A stretch of DNA of 29,540 bases from JBOFSR01 sp051651645 (GCA_051651645.1 JBOFSR010000134.1:1-29540); one strand, 5' to 3'; shown: positions 16,576 through 24,376, numbered from the stretch's first letter. Numbers and translations: made by a program. The notes: generated by a model not told the origin, from the letters alone.

Positions 16576-18387
16576 TTAACCTAAACGATTCATCAATCCA
16601 TTAAGCTCATCAGTAAGCTCTTTTGGTAATTTAGCACCAAAGTTTGGATAATGGTTTGCTTTAACATCTTCAAGCTCTTTTTTCCAGCCCTCTTTGTCAA
16701 CAGAAAGAATATCTTTCATGTCAGCAGCGTTAAGATTTAAGCCTGTTGTGTCAATAGCACCATCTTTTGGCATCCATCCAATAGGTGTATCTTGCGCATT
16801 GTCTGCACCGTTACATCGATCAAAAATCCATGTAAGAACACGGCTGTTTTCACCATATCCTGGCCAAATAAATTTACCGTCTTTATTTTTGCGGAACCAG
16901 TTTACAAAGAAGATTTTAGGTAATTTGTCTTCAGTTGTTTTTGTACCCATGGCAATCCAGTGTTGAAGGTATTCGCCCATGTTGTAACCACAGAATGGCA
17001 ACATAGCAAATGGATCACGGCGAACTGTTCCAGCTTTTAAGTCAAGCGCAGCAGCAGTGATTTCTGAACCAACAATTGAACCCATAAACACACCATGATT
17101 CCAGCTTTTTGCTTGGTGAACCAAAGGAATTGTTGTAGGACGGCGGCCACCAAAAAGAATTGCACTAATTGGCACACCTTTTGGATCTTCCCATTCTGGA
17201 GCAACACAAGGACATTGGCGTGCAGGAGCGGTAAAACGTGCGTTTGGATGTGATGATGGTTTTTGATCTTTGTTATTTTTATCTTGAACCCATTCATTTC
17301 CATTCCAGTCAATCAATTTTCCTGGAGCATCGTATCCAATACCTTCCCACCAAATATCACCGTCTTCAGTTAAAGCACAGTTTGTAAAAATAGTATTTTC
17401 TTTAATTGATTCCATTGCATTGTGATTTGAGTGATCTGATGTTCCTGGAGCTACACCAAAAAATCCTGCTTCAGGATTGATAGCATACAACCTGCCATCT
17501 TTTAATTTCATCCATGCAATATCATCACCGATTGTTTCAACTTTCCAACCAGGGACAGTTGCATCAAGCATAGCAAGGTTTGTTTTTCCACAAGCTGAAG
17601 GGAATGCACCTGCAACATATTTTACTTCGCCTTTTGGGTTTGTAAGTTTAAGAATAAGCATGTGCTCAGCAAGCCAGCCTTCTTCACGTGCAATAACAGA
17701 TGCAATGCGAAGAGCAAAACATTTTTTTCCTAAAAGTGCGTTTCCACCGTACCCTGATCCATAAGACCAAATCATTCTTTCTTCTGGGAAATGAGAAATG
17801 AATTTATCTTTCATCTCTGCACAAGGCCATTTACCATTGTCTTTTTGACCAGCTTGAAGCGGGCTACCAATTGAGTGAAGACAAGGAACAAACTCGCCGT
17901 CAGTTCCCAAAACATCTAAAACTTTTGTTCCAACACGAGTCATAATGTCCATATTACAAACAACATAGGCAGAATCACTGATTTCGATACCAATTTTTGC
18001 AATATCAGATCCAACAGGTCCCATTGAAAAAGGAATAACGTACATTGTTCGCCCTTTCATACAACCTTTGTATAATTTTTTCATTGTTTCTTTTAATTGA
18101 TCTGGATCAATCCAGTTATTGGTGTGCCCTGCAGCTTCTTTTGTTTTGCTTGCAATGTATGTTTGGCTTTCAACACGTGCAACGTCAGAAGGATCAGAAC
18201 GGAATAAAACGCTATGTGGACGTTTTTTCAAAGGTGTTCCAAGCCCTGCATCAACTAATGATTGCATCATCTGATCGTATTCTTTTTGAGAACCATCGCA
18301 TAAATAAATAGCATCTGGCTCACACATTTTTGCAATCTCTTCTACCCATGCTTTCGCTTTAGCATGCTTTAACTCATTCAATTCCAT
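16576..18387 (-). CDS. pckG: Phosphoenolpyruvate carboxykinase (GTP)
   Basis: Interconverts oxaloacetate plus GTP with PEP, CO2 and GDP. In fermentative bacteria it often runs toward oxaloacetate, fixing CO2 on the way to succinate; T. pallidum also has the GTP enzyme. The 603-aa length and motifs fit the GTP class: active-site P-loop with reactive cysteine FPSACGKTN near 262-270, GDDIAWMK near 293, FGVAPGTSDHSN near 318, ARFTAPARQCP near 390, and FGGRRPTTIPLV near 416. ATG at 18385-18387 has a GGAG site 7 nt upstream. It is monocistronic: a 376-nt non-coding region with a promoter candidate upstream and a strong terminator downstream. Confidence 0.97.
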   Translation of the reverse strand: MELNELKHAKAKAWVEEIAKMCEPDAIYLCDGSQKEYDQMMQSLVDAGLGTPLKKRPHSVLFRSDPSDVARVESQTYIASKTKEAAGHTNNWIDPDQLKETMKKLYKGCMKGRTMYVIPFSMGPVGSDIAKIGIEISDSAYVVCNMDIMTRVGTKVLDVLGTDGEFVPCLHSIGSPLQAGQKDNGKWPCAEMKDKFISHFPEERMIWSYGSGYGGNALLGKKCFALRIASVIAREEGWLAEHMLILKLTNPKGEVKYVAGAFPSACGKTNLAMLDATVPGWKVETIGDDIAWMKLKDGRLYAINPEAGFFGVAPGTSDHSNHNAMESIKENTIFTNCALTEDGDIWWEGIGYDAPGKLIDWNGNEWVQDKNNKDQKPSSHPNARFTAPARQCPCVAPEWEDPKGVPISAILFGGRRPTTIPLVHQAKSWNHGVFMGSIVGSEITAAALDLKAGTVRRDPFAMLPFCGYNMGEYLQHWIAMGTKTTEDKLPKIFFVNWFRKNKDGKFIWPGYGENSRVLTWIFDRCNGADNAQDTPIGWMPKDGAIDTTGLNLNAADMKDILSVDKEGWKKELEDVKANHYPNFGAKLPKELTDELNGLMNRLG

Positions 18388-18763
18388 AAGTATCTCCTAC
18401 AAAATGATTTATACTAGGGAATAAGATTTTATTCCTTCGTTGACATGATTTAATATATTTGAAAAATCAAAAAATATTACTACAGTGTAAGATTTTTATC
18501 GGAATTAATCAATGACTTCACGATATTTTGAGACTAAAAAATAAAAATTTATCGAATATTATTAAGAACACAGAGTCTCTTTTTTCAACTAAAAATTCTC
18601 CAAGGAAAATATTTAGTGCGTAGCAAAAAAAAACAATACGCTAAAAGAGAGTAAAAGTGCAAGAGGGTTATAAAACAGGAAGGCAGAAAAAAAGGGAAAA
18701 TCCTTGTTTCGACTATCAAAAAATCAGCAAAGAAATTCCCTCTATAATTAGAGAATACGGTTT
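18388..18763. other. Non-coding interval upstream of pckG
   Basis: 376 nt between pckG and the Asp-rich gene with no supportable gene. It holds a candidate pckG promoter (18484-18512), a 7-bp hairpin GGAATAA-GATT-TTATTCC (18418-18435) in the predicted leader, a GAGACT...AGTCTC inverted repeat (about 18530-18579), a GCGTA...TACGC pair flanking an A9 tract (about 18618-18641), and a weak stem with CTCTA/TAGAG near 18735-18755 just after the Asp-rich gene. Confidence 0.5.
18484..18512 (-). promoter_or_regulatory. Candidate pckG promoter
   Basis: Minus strand TTGATT (18507-18512), 17-nt spacer, TACACT (18484-18489); four of six matches in each box. Predicted start near 18477, leaving a leader of about 90 nt that contains the hairpin at 18418-18435. 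Confidence 0.45.
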
Positions 18764-18949
18764 TTACTCGTCGTCAAAATCAATAGGCTCGTCGTCAAAG
18801 TCAAAGTCATCGTCATTAAAATCATCTATGTCATCATCAAAATCATCGTCTCCAAAATCATCCATATCATCAAAGTCGTCATCAAAGTCATCGTCAAAAT
18901 CATAGCCACTCATAGATGGATAATTATCAAAATCATTTTCATCAAACAT
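18764..18949 (-). CDS. Small, extremely Asp-rich protein of unknown function
   Basis: A 61-aa protein in which 31 residues are Asp and most of the rest are Phe, Asn, Glu and Met, arranged as a loose FDDD/FDDM repeat of about four residues (FDDDFDDDFDDMDDFG). No signal peptide or membrane segment. I do not recognise a family. The minus frame is taken as real because ATG (18947-18949) has a GGGGAG site 5-6 nt upstream; the Ser/Lys-rich frame on the opposite strand is its complement shadow. The composition resembles acidic tails such as the RNA polymerase delta C-terminus or metal- and basic-protein-binding tails, but there is no folded domain. It stands alone behind a dyad and a -10-like box. 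Confidence 0.6.
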   Translation of the reverse strand: MFDENDFDNYPSMSGYDFDDDFDDDFDDMDDFGDDDFDDDIDDFNDDDFDFDDEPIDFDDE

Positions 18950-19189
18950 GGTAAACTCCCCACTATTGCTTTAGTATACGGTGCAAAAGAATTAACTTTT
19001 GGGCACCAATTTTAATGCTAAATCGAATATTTAACAATTCTTAATTAATTTTCGACTAAAACGATGGATAACTTTATACAGATTTTCTTCTTAAATATTA
19101 AAATTACGCTTTTTTTTACCAATTGACTATACTGAGTATACACACGCCCATTAATTTTTTTTGCTTTTATACAAAAAGCTTTTTTCCAT
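18950..19189. other. Non-coding interval between the Asp-rich gene and the solute-binding protein terminator
   Basis: No supportable gene; a 60-codon minus frame here runs through the terminator and has no ribosome-binding site. It holds a TATACT -10-like box on the minus strand (18973-18978) for the Asp-rich gene without a good -35, the dyad at 18980-19007, and a 13-nt palindrome TATACTGAGTATA at 19128-19140. Confidence 0.45.
18980..19007. repeat. Imperfect inverted repeat upstream of the Asp-rich gene
   Basis: GGTG-CAAAAG (18980-18989), a 6-nt centre AATTAA, and CTTTTG-GG-CACC (18996-19007): ten paired positions with a 2-nt GG bulge. It lies immediately upstream of the -10-like box at 18973-18978, where a repressor or activator would bind. 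Confidence 0.5.
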
Positions 19190-19220
19190 AAAAAAAGGAT
19201 ACGAGTTATTCGTATCCTTT
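19190..19220 (-). terminator. Rho-independent terminator of the solute-binding protein gene
   Basis: Minus strand AAAGGATACGA, 5-nt loop ATAAC, TCGTATCCTTT: a perfect 11-bp stem followed by a T-run. It begins about 33 nt after the stop codon at 19253. Confidence 0.93.
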
Positions 19221-19252
19221 CTCTCACTAATCGTTGCTATAATTTAGTGCTA

Positions 19253-20086
19253 TTACAGTTGATTTGCCAACTCATTTGCGTCGCTTATAAATTGATTAAT
19301 CTTTCCTTCGCTAACTAATCTTTGCAAGGTTTCATTAACGGCATCAACAAAATCTTGATTTCCCTTCTTGATTGCAATGGCAGAACCATCTTCTGCTACA
19401 TCAAATCTATAACCTGCAATCATTAGGTCTTGGTGCTTTTGTACATATGGTTGAGCAACAGGAATTTCTGCGATCACTGCATCAATTTTTTCGCCTTGTA
19501 AGTCCAAAATTAAATCAGGCATCGTACCAAGCTCTTTTACTTGCGGATGATTATTTTGCAATGCATCGCCCGTTACACCCTTTATTTGCTCTTTTGCAAT
19601 CTCAACTTGGATACTGCCTTTTTGTGCACCAACTGGAGCATCAGCCAAAGAATCACTGTTGTAAGCATACATATCTTCATCAGCACGACGAATAATAGCA
19701 CCATGGGTTGCCGTGTAGTATATATCAGAAAAAGCAACATTTTGCTTTCGCTCTTCAGTTGGCGTCATTCCAGAGATAACCATATCAACATTATTTGAAA
19801 CAAGAGCGGCTAAAAGTCCATCAAACCCCATGTCCCGAACTTCAAGCTCAACACCCAAATCATTTGCAATCTCTTTTGCAATTTCAACATCAAATCCTAC
19901 AATTTCATCTTTTCCATCAATTAAAAGGTGAAACTCAAACGGAGGGTAATCCGCTGATGTCCCCAAAACAATTTTACCCTTTTTTTTGATTTGTTCTAAT
20001 TTGCTGCCCTCTTCTTTTGCACAGCCCATTAAAATTGATGTAATCAACAAAGCACTTACTACAAGTGTATTAATTTTTTTAATCAT
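19253..20086 (-). CDS. Amino acid ABC transporter substrate-binding lipoprotein (SBP_bac_3), orphan
   Basis: Solute-binding protein of the polar amino acid ABC family, 277 aa, anchored as a lipoprotein: MIKKINTLVVSALLITSILMGC gives lipobox LMGC with lipidated C22. Family features are clear: KGKIVLGTSADYPPFEF near 35-50, the fold-defining GFDVEIAKEIANDLG near 61-75, GFDGLLAALVSNNVDMVISGMT near 84-105 and the EERKQNVAFSD hinge region. ATG at 20084-20086 is chosen over an upstream in-frame codon because it opens the signal peptide and has AGGAG upstream. No permease or ATPase gene is adjacent, and it is bounded by its own terminator, so it must work with a transporter encoded elsewhere. The exact amino acid cannot be told. 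Confidence 0.93.
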   Translation of the reverse strand: MIKKINTLVVSALLITSILMGCAKEEGSKLEQIKKKGKIVLGTSADYPPFEFHLLIDGKDEIVGFDVEIAKEIANDLGVELEVRDMGFDGLLAALVSNNVDMVISGMTPTEERKQNVAFSDIYYTATHGAIIRRADEDMYAYNSDSLADAPVGAQKGSIQVEIAKEQIKGVTGDALQNNHPQVKELGTMPDLILDLQGEKIDAVIAEIPVAQPYVQKHQDLMIAGYRFDVAEDGSAIAIKKGNQDFVDAVNETLQRLVSEGKINQFISDANELANQL

Positions 20087-20116
20087 AATATCTCCTAAAA
20101 TTTTATATGAAAATCG

Positions 20117-20122
20117 ATTATA
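20117..20122 (-). promoter_or_regulatory. -10 box upstream of the solute-binding protein gene
   Basis: A consensus TATAAT on the minus strand 31 nt before the ATG. The -35 position (TTCCAT at 17 nt) is poor, so either an activator or another element helps, or the box is chance. Confidence 0.4.
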
Positions 20123-20177
20123 CAAGAAAACGTTCTTTTATGGAAGAGTTTTCACAAAAACAGCTAAAAAAACCAAC

Positions 20178-20978
20178 TTAGTTCAAAATTCCCAATGCGG
20201 AGAGGCAGTCTTTTGTAATTTGCACACGCTTAGGAAGATCTTCAGCGTTGCTCATTTCGATGTTCGTCGCAAAACTGTAAACGTTGTCGCCTTTTGTTAC
20301 CCAGCCGACAAACCAGCCAACAGGATTTTTTGTCCGGGTTGCCCAGCCTGTTTTACCATGCAGTGTCCAATTTTTGCCACTCTCAAGCAGCGTTATATCA
20401 CGAACTTGCTGTTGAACAGTACTTTCATACGGCAGCTCATCTTTGGCAAGTTTTGCAAGAAGTTTTGCTTGCTCTATCGCACTAACCTGCAAAGGGCCTT
20501 GCAAATAAAATTCACGCACATTATTTCCAACTTTTTTGTTGCCAATATTAAGAACGTTCACTTGCTCTTGCATAGCTTCAAGTCCAATTTTTTGAGCCAA
20601 AAGCTGATACGCAGGAACCTGCGACTCTTTCATTGCATAACGCAGATTTGAATCTTTTGCCCAACTGTCCAAATAAACATCCTCGCCCTTATAGAAATAA
20701 AACACCTCATCAACATTTTGCACCGCACGAGTGTGAAGCCCGATTAGCGAATTATAAATCTTGAAGGTTGAAGCAGGATAAAAACGAGTATTTGCTCTTT
20801 TTTTATTATAGCCTTGCATTGCATTTGTTTGGGCATTATACAAAACAAATGTTCCAGTAAGATTATGCTTTTCAAATAGTGGAGAGAGCTCCTTGTTTTC
20901 GGTAAAACTTTGTGCAAACAGCTGCGTTCCAAAAAAAATCGACACGATAAAAACGTAAAAAAATTGCTTTGTTTTCAT
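20178..20978 (-). CDS. Class D (OXA-type) beta-lactamase
   Basis: Serine beta-lactamase hydrolysing penicillins and sometimes oxacillin. The 266-aa precursor has a signal peptide (cleavage likely LFA before QS). Class D motifs: STFK at 70-73 with nucleophile S70 and carbamylated-Lys candidate K73; SQV at 119-121 (SxV); IGN at 145-147 where the family usually has YGN or FGN; KTG at 209-211; and the Trp pair in GWFVGW. Length equals that of OXA enzymes. ATG at 20976-20978 is chosen over a longer frame because it opens the signal peptide and follows AAGGGG. Own promoter at 21010-21038. Chromosomal OXA enzymes are known in another spirochaete, Brachyspira (OXA-63 group), so this could be intrinsic. 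No mobile element adjoins it. Confidence 0.92.
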   Translation of the reverse strand: MKTKQFFYVFIVSIFFGTQLFAQSFTENKELSPLFEKHNLTGTFVLYNAQTNAMQGYNKKRANTRFYPASTFKIYNSLIGLHTRAVQNVDEVFYFYKGEDVYLDSWAKDSNLRYAMKESQVPAYQLLAQKIGLEAMQEQVNVLNIGNKKVGNNVREFYLQGPLQVSAIEQAKLLAKLAKDELPYESTVQQQVRDITLLESGKNWTLHGKTGWATRTKNPVGWFVGWVTKGDNVYSFATNIEMSNAEDLPKRVQITKDCLSALGILN

Positions 20979-21009
20979 AAAAACCCCTTGAAAAATGTAA
21001 TGAAAAGAA

Positions 21010-21038
21010 ATCATACTAGAATATATTTTTCTATACAA
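21010..21038 (-). promoter_or_regulatory. Promoter of the class D beta-lactamase
   Basis: Minus strand TTGTAT (21033-21038), 17-nt spacer, TATGAT (21010-21015, five of six). Predicted start near 21003, 25 nt before the ATG. Confidence 0.65.
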
Positions 21039-21124
21039 GAGGCGAAAGGAAAATAGAATAAATTCATTTTTTATTGACAAAAAAAATACACCCTCCCCAA
21101 TCAAAAAATCTTTTAAAAATAAAA

Positions 21125-21154
21125 TTTTACTTTTGTAAAAACTCGTGGTATAAT
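21125..21154 (+). promoter_or_regulatory. Promoter with overlapping operator-like repeat for the sialic acid cluster
   Basis: TTTACT (21126-21131), 17-nt spacer, TATAAT (21149-21154) preceded by TGG, which also makes an extended -10. A perfect inverted repeat TTTTAC-TTTT-GTAAAA (21125-21140) covers the -35 box and is well placed for a repressor. Predicted start near 21161, 27 nt before the flavoprotein ATG. Confidence 0.7.
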
Positions 21155-21187
21155 TTTATCCGACTTATAGAAAAAACAGGGATAAAA

Positions 21188-22747
21188 ATGGAATATTTAG
21201 AATGTGATGCTCTTGTTATCGGTTCTGGTATAGCAGGTTTACTTGCAACACGCTTATTACATGATAAAGGTTGCCGCACAATAATGGCTTGCTCGTCAAG
21301 TTTTGGTAGCGGTGCAAGTTTTTTTCCACTAAAAGGCACTCTAGGCATACAAGTTACAGGGGACGCCCAAAACAATGCCCTTTTTAAAGAAGATTTTTTA
21401 CGCGTTGCCAACGGTAATATCGACAGACAAAAAATGCAAACTTATATTGAAGAATCAAACGGCCATCAGGAATTACTTCGCCTAATTGGCTTTGATCCTT
21501 TGTTGCGTGAAGATAAACGGCCAGCCTGTTTTGCAAATTATTCGCGACCAATTTATTTAATTAAAGACTGGAATCACGCCCGTAAAACAGCAAAGCAGAT
21601 TTTTGAATCCCTTGCAATTCCTGTCTTGGAGGAAACACGAGCGATCAAGCTTTTTAAAGAAGGCAATGCAATTTGTGGTGCATTGCTCAAAAAAAAAGAT
21701 TCCTACTGTCATATTTCTGCAAAAGTCGTTGTTCTTGCAACGGGTGGAATTGCAGGACTTTTTGAACACTCTCTCTACCCCAGCGACGTTGACGGCAGTG
21801 CATGGTTCCTTGCAGCAGACGCAGGAGCCTCCCTGATTAATAGCGAGTTTATCCAGTTTATACCTGCATTTATGAGCCCCAAATACAATGTGCTTTTTGG
21901 CGAGCACACCATAAAATACCTAAAAAATGTCTATAACCATGAGGGAACGGATATTTTTAGCGATCTAACAAAAAATCAAAAGGAAAAATTGTTCTTTGAG
22001 CGATCCTCTTATGCTCCCTTTTCGGTTGATTACAAAAGTTGTCTTTTTGATATTCGAATGTTTCAAGCAGGCTCTCAGGGCGTTCGACTAGAATACTCCC
22101 CTGAACTCTATAATGACACAGAAGCCTTTTATCAAATCTATCTTAACTGGCTTACAAAGGAACAGGGAATCAATCTTGTCAATGATAATCCCGTCATTGC
22201 ACCGTTTGCACATTCATCAAATGGCGGAATTGAAATTACTCATAATGCACAGACAAGCGTTGACGGACTCTATACAGTAGGGGAAGCCTCATGCGGAGTT
22301 GAAGGAGCAAATCGCATGGGTGGAAATTCTGTAGGTGGGATTGTTGTTTTTACGCCTCGTATGGCAGAGCATGCTTACTCATATATTTCAGGCAAATCAA
22401 ATTCAAAAAACCCGAATCAGGCACAGGACTTTATAAACGACCTAAAAAAGAACGAAAAAAAAGATTCTATTACGCCGCACCAAGTGCTAGAAAGAGTTGC
22501 ACATCTTTTGCAAAAATATGCGTGCATTATTCGCACAAAAGAAGGACTGCAAACTCTTATTGATCAAATACATCAACTGGAAAAATCATTTGCAATTTTT
22601 CCTCATCATGATACGCAACAAGGATTTAAAGCTTTACATGCCTTGTACTCCGCTCAACTTATGGTAACCGCAATGCTCAATCGCAATCAGAGTGTTGGTG
22701 CCCATTATAGAGAGGATTATAATAAAATTTTTACTATACAGTCTTAA
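21188..22747 (+). CDS. FAD-dependent flavoprotein of the fumarate reductase / L-aspartate oxidase superfamily
   Basis: A 519-aa soluble flavoprotein. FAD-binding GSGIAG at 12-17; second FAD/active region GSGASFFPLKGTLG near 40; VVLATGGIAGLFEH near 188; DGSAWFLAADAGASLINSEFIQFIP matching the family's TGDG..A..GA....EF.Q.HP block; and GLYTVGEASCGVEGANRMGG followed by NSVGG, the C-terminal FAD motif. The family oxidises or reduces dicarboxylate-like substrates. NadB usually has H.xMGG(I); here the site reads APFAHSSNGGI, so NadB identity is not supported and no other NAD-synthesis gene is nearby. It is the first gene of the sialic acid operon, 12 nt before the symporter, which suggests action on a sialic acid-derived or related keto-acid substrate. 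ATG at 21188 follows AGGG; a longer upstream frame crosses the promoter. Confidence 0.85.
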   Translation: MEYLECDALVIGSGIAGLLATRLLHDKGCRTIMACSSSFGSGASFFPLKGTLGIQVTGDAQNNALFKEDFLRVANGNIDRQKMQTYIEESNGHQELLRLIGFDPLLREDKRPACFANYSRPIYLIKDWNHARKTAKQIFESLAIPVLEETRAIKLFKEGNAICGALLKKKDSYCHISAKVVVLATGGIAGLFEHSLYPSDVDGSAWFLAADAGASLINSEFIQFIPAFMSPKYNVLFGEHTIKYLKNVYNHEGTDIFSDLTKNQKEKLFFERSSYAPFSVDYKSCLFDIRMFQAGSQGVRLEYSPELYNDTEAFYQIYLNWLTKEQGINLVNDNPVIAPFAHSSNGGIEITHNAQTSVDGLYTVGEASCGVEGANRMGGNSVGGIVVFTPRMAEHAYSYISGKSNSKNPNQAQDFINDLKKNEKKDSITPHQVLERVAHLLQKYACIIRTKEGLQTLIDQIHQLEKSFAIFPHHDTQQGFKALHALYSAQLMVTAMLNRNQSVGAHYREDYNKIFTIQS

Positions 22748-22759
22748 AAGGAGGAATGT

Positions 22760-24295
22760 ATGAATTGGCACTTAATAAACTGGGTGGTTATTATCGTTTA
22801 TTTTATTGGAATGGCTCTTGTTGGCTTGTATTTTTCCAAGCGACAAAAAAGCTCTGCAGATTATTTTACTGCGAAAGGGCGAGTTCCAACAATTGTGGCA
22901 GCATGCAGTATTTATGCAACAATGCTCTCGTCATTGTCATATATTGCAATTCCTGCAACTATCTATCAAACAAACTGGCTTAATGGGCTTGCTCCCATTG
23001 GCATTATTGGGCTTGCAATTACCGTTGCATATCTTTTTGTTCCCTTCATCAGAAGGCTCAATTTAACAACAACGTATGAGTACCTTGAAGCTCGCTTTAG
23101 CCGAAAGTTGCGCCTTGTAGGGTCAGTTGTTTTTATTTTATTCCACATTATTCGTATTGCCGTTGTCATATATTTGCCAACGCTTGCATTAATGGCAGCT
23201 CTTCCCGGCATTAACCCAAATATAATTGTCCTTACAACAGCAATTTTTTGCGTGCTGTACACCAGTGCAGGCGGAATTGAAGGCGTTGTATGGAGCGATT
23301 TTATCCAAACGATTGTTTTATTGCTTGGGGCAATCCTCGTTATTTTCTTTGGATTTGGATCTGTCCCCGAAGGACAAAATGCCTTTGCCATTCTGCAAAA
23401 CGATGGAAAAATCCTACCCGAGGGAGCATTAAATCTTGATTTTACCACAACAACTTTGTGGGTGGTTCTTATTGGCGGCTATATGAACTCAATGTACAAC
23501 TACATTGGCTCACAAGATGTTGTACAACGATACACAACCGTAAAAAACTTAAAAGAGGCTCAAAAAAGCCTTCTTATGAATGCACCGCTTCTTATGATGA
23601 GCGTTATTATTTTTATTGGCATGGGTTCGGCAATTTATCTTTTTTATAAATTTAATGGGCCTGCTCCTACCTTAGAGCGATCAGATGCAATCCTTCCCTT
23701 TATGGTTATCAATTCTATGCCGCCACTAGTATCGGGCTTAGTAATTGCAGGGCTTTTGGCTGCCTCTCAATCCAGTGTCTCATCATCACTTAACTCAAGT
23801 GCCACGTGTATCGTAACGGATTTGATCAGCCCCTACAAAAAAGATCTTGCTGACCAAACAAAACTCAAACTAAGCAGGTGGATTAGCGTAATCGTCGGCT
23901 CTTTAGGAACATTTTTTGCCGTTCTCTTTTTAAATCGAGGACAAAGCGATATGTTCTTCTATGTTCAAGTAATAACAGCAACCTTAGGCGGCCCAATTGT
24001 CAGCGTTTTCCTTACAGGAATTCTACTAAAAAGAGCGGGCGTTCTTTGTGCATGGATTGGATTTGGTGTATCAACAGCACTTTCAGTATTTCTCACCAAT
24101 CCTGGAAAGCTTTTGAATATCATCTTCAAAGCATATACAGCCCCAACACTGTATGCTTTTTCACTGCCGATTATTATTATTGGAGGCGGACTTTTTGCAG
24201 CCTTTATTACAAGCCTTATTAAACCGCTTGAAAACAATGAGTCAATAATCTCGCTTACGATTGCAGGACTAAAAGACACATCAGATATAGCATAA
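22760..24295 (+). CDS. Sodium/solute symporter (SSS family), probable sialic acid transporter
   Basis: A 511-aa inner-membrane protein with about 13 hydrophobic helices, of the solute:sodium symporter family. Visible family features: a first helix WVVIIVYFIGMALVGLYFS followed by SADYFTAKGRVPTIVAACSIYATMLSS, LYTSAGGIEGVVWSDFIQ in the middle, GSQDVVQRY, and AGLLAASQSSVSSSLNSSAT, the Ser-rich helix 8 sodium-site region. SSS proteins serve as SiaT/NanT-type sialic acid transporters in several bacteria, and the following nanE, nanA, nanQ and nanK genes make that the likely substrate here; a 2,7-anhydro derivative is also possible. Strong AAGGAGG ribosome-binding site. A strong hairpin follows the stop. 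Confidence 0.9.
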   Translation: MNWHLINWVVIIVYFIGMALVGLYFSKRQKSSADYFTAKGRVPTIVAACSIYATMLSSLSYIAIPATIYQTNWLNGLAPIGIIGLAITVAYLFVPFIRRLNLTTTYEYLEARFSRKLRLVGSVVFILFHIIRIAVVIYLPTLALMAALPGINPNIIVLTTAIFCVLYTSAGGIEGVVWSDFIQTIVLLLGAILVIFFGFGSVPEGQNAFAILQNDGKILPEGALNLDFTTTTLWVVLIGGYMNSMYNYIGSQDVVQRYTTVKNLKEAQKSLLMNAPLLMMSVIIFIGMGSAIYLFYKFNGPAPTLERSDAILPFMVINSMPPLVSGLVIAGLLAASQSSVSSSLNSSATCIVTDLISPYKKDLADQTKLKLSRWISVIVGSLGTFFAVLFLNRGQSDMFFYVQVITATLGGPIVSVFLTGILLKRAGVLCAWIGFGVSTALSVFLTNPGKLLNIIFKAYTAPTLYAFSLPIIIIGGGLFAAFITSLIKPLENNESIISLTIAGLKDTSDIA

Positions 24296-24300
24296 ACAAT

Positions 24301-24351
24301 TGCAAAAATGGCTCTTACGAGTAAAATCTTAACTCAAAAGAGCCATTTGCA
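24301..24351 (+). promoter_or_regulatory. Strong intercistronic hairpin between symporter and Gfo/Idh gene
   Basis: TGCAAA-(AA)-TGGCTCTT (24301-24316) pairs with AAGAGCCA-TTTGCA (24338-24351): 14 bp interrupted only by a 2-nt bulge, with a 21-nt loop. It starts 5 nt after the symporter stop and ends 25 nt before the next ATG. There is no following U-run, so it is more likely a processing or 3'-stability element, or a binding site, than a terminator. Confidence 0.65.
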
Positions 24352-24376
24352 CGTACTTATTTTACAAAGGATTTTT

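Noticed and set aside
18657..18905. Ser/Lys-rich 82-codon frame on the plus strand
   Set aside because: It is the complement of the Asp-rich minus-strand gene (GAT/GAC codons read as TCA/TCG and AAA/AAG), begins with GTG and has no convincing ribosome-binding site.
19045..19227. 60-codon minus-strand frame
   Set aside because: It begins inside the stem region of the strong terminator after the solute-binding protein gene and has no ribosome-binding site or recognisable protein features.
21074..21079. Perfect TTGACA upstream of the flavoprotein gene
   Set aside because: No -10 box follows at 16-18 nt; the TTTACT-17-TATAAT pair closer to the gene is better.
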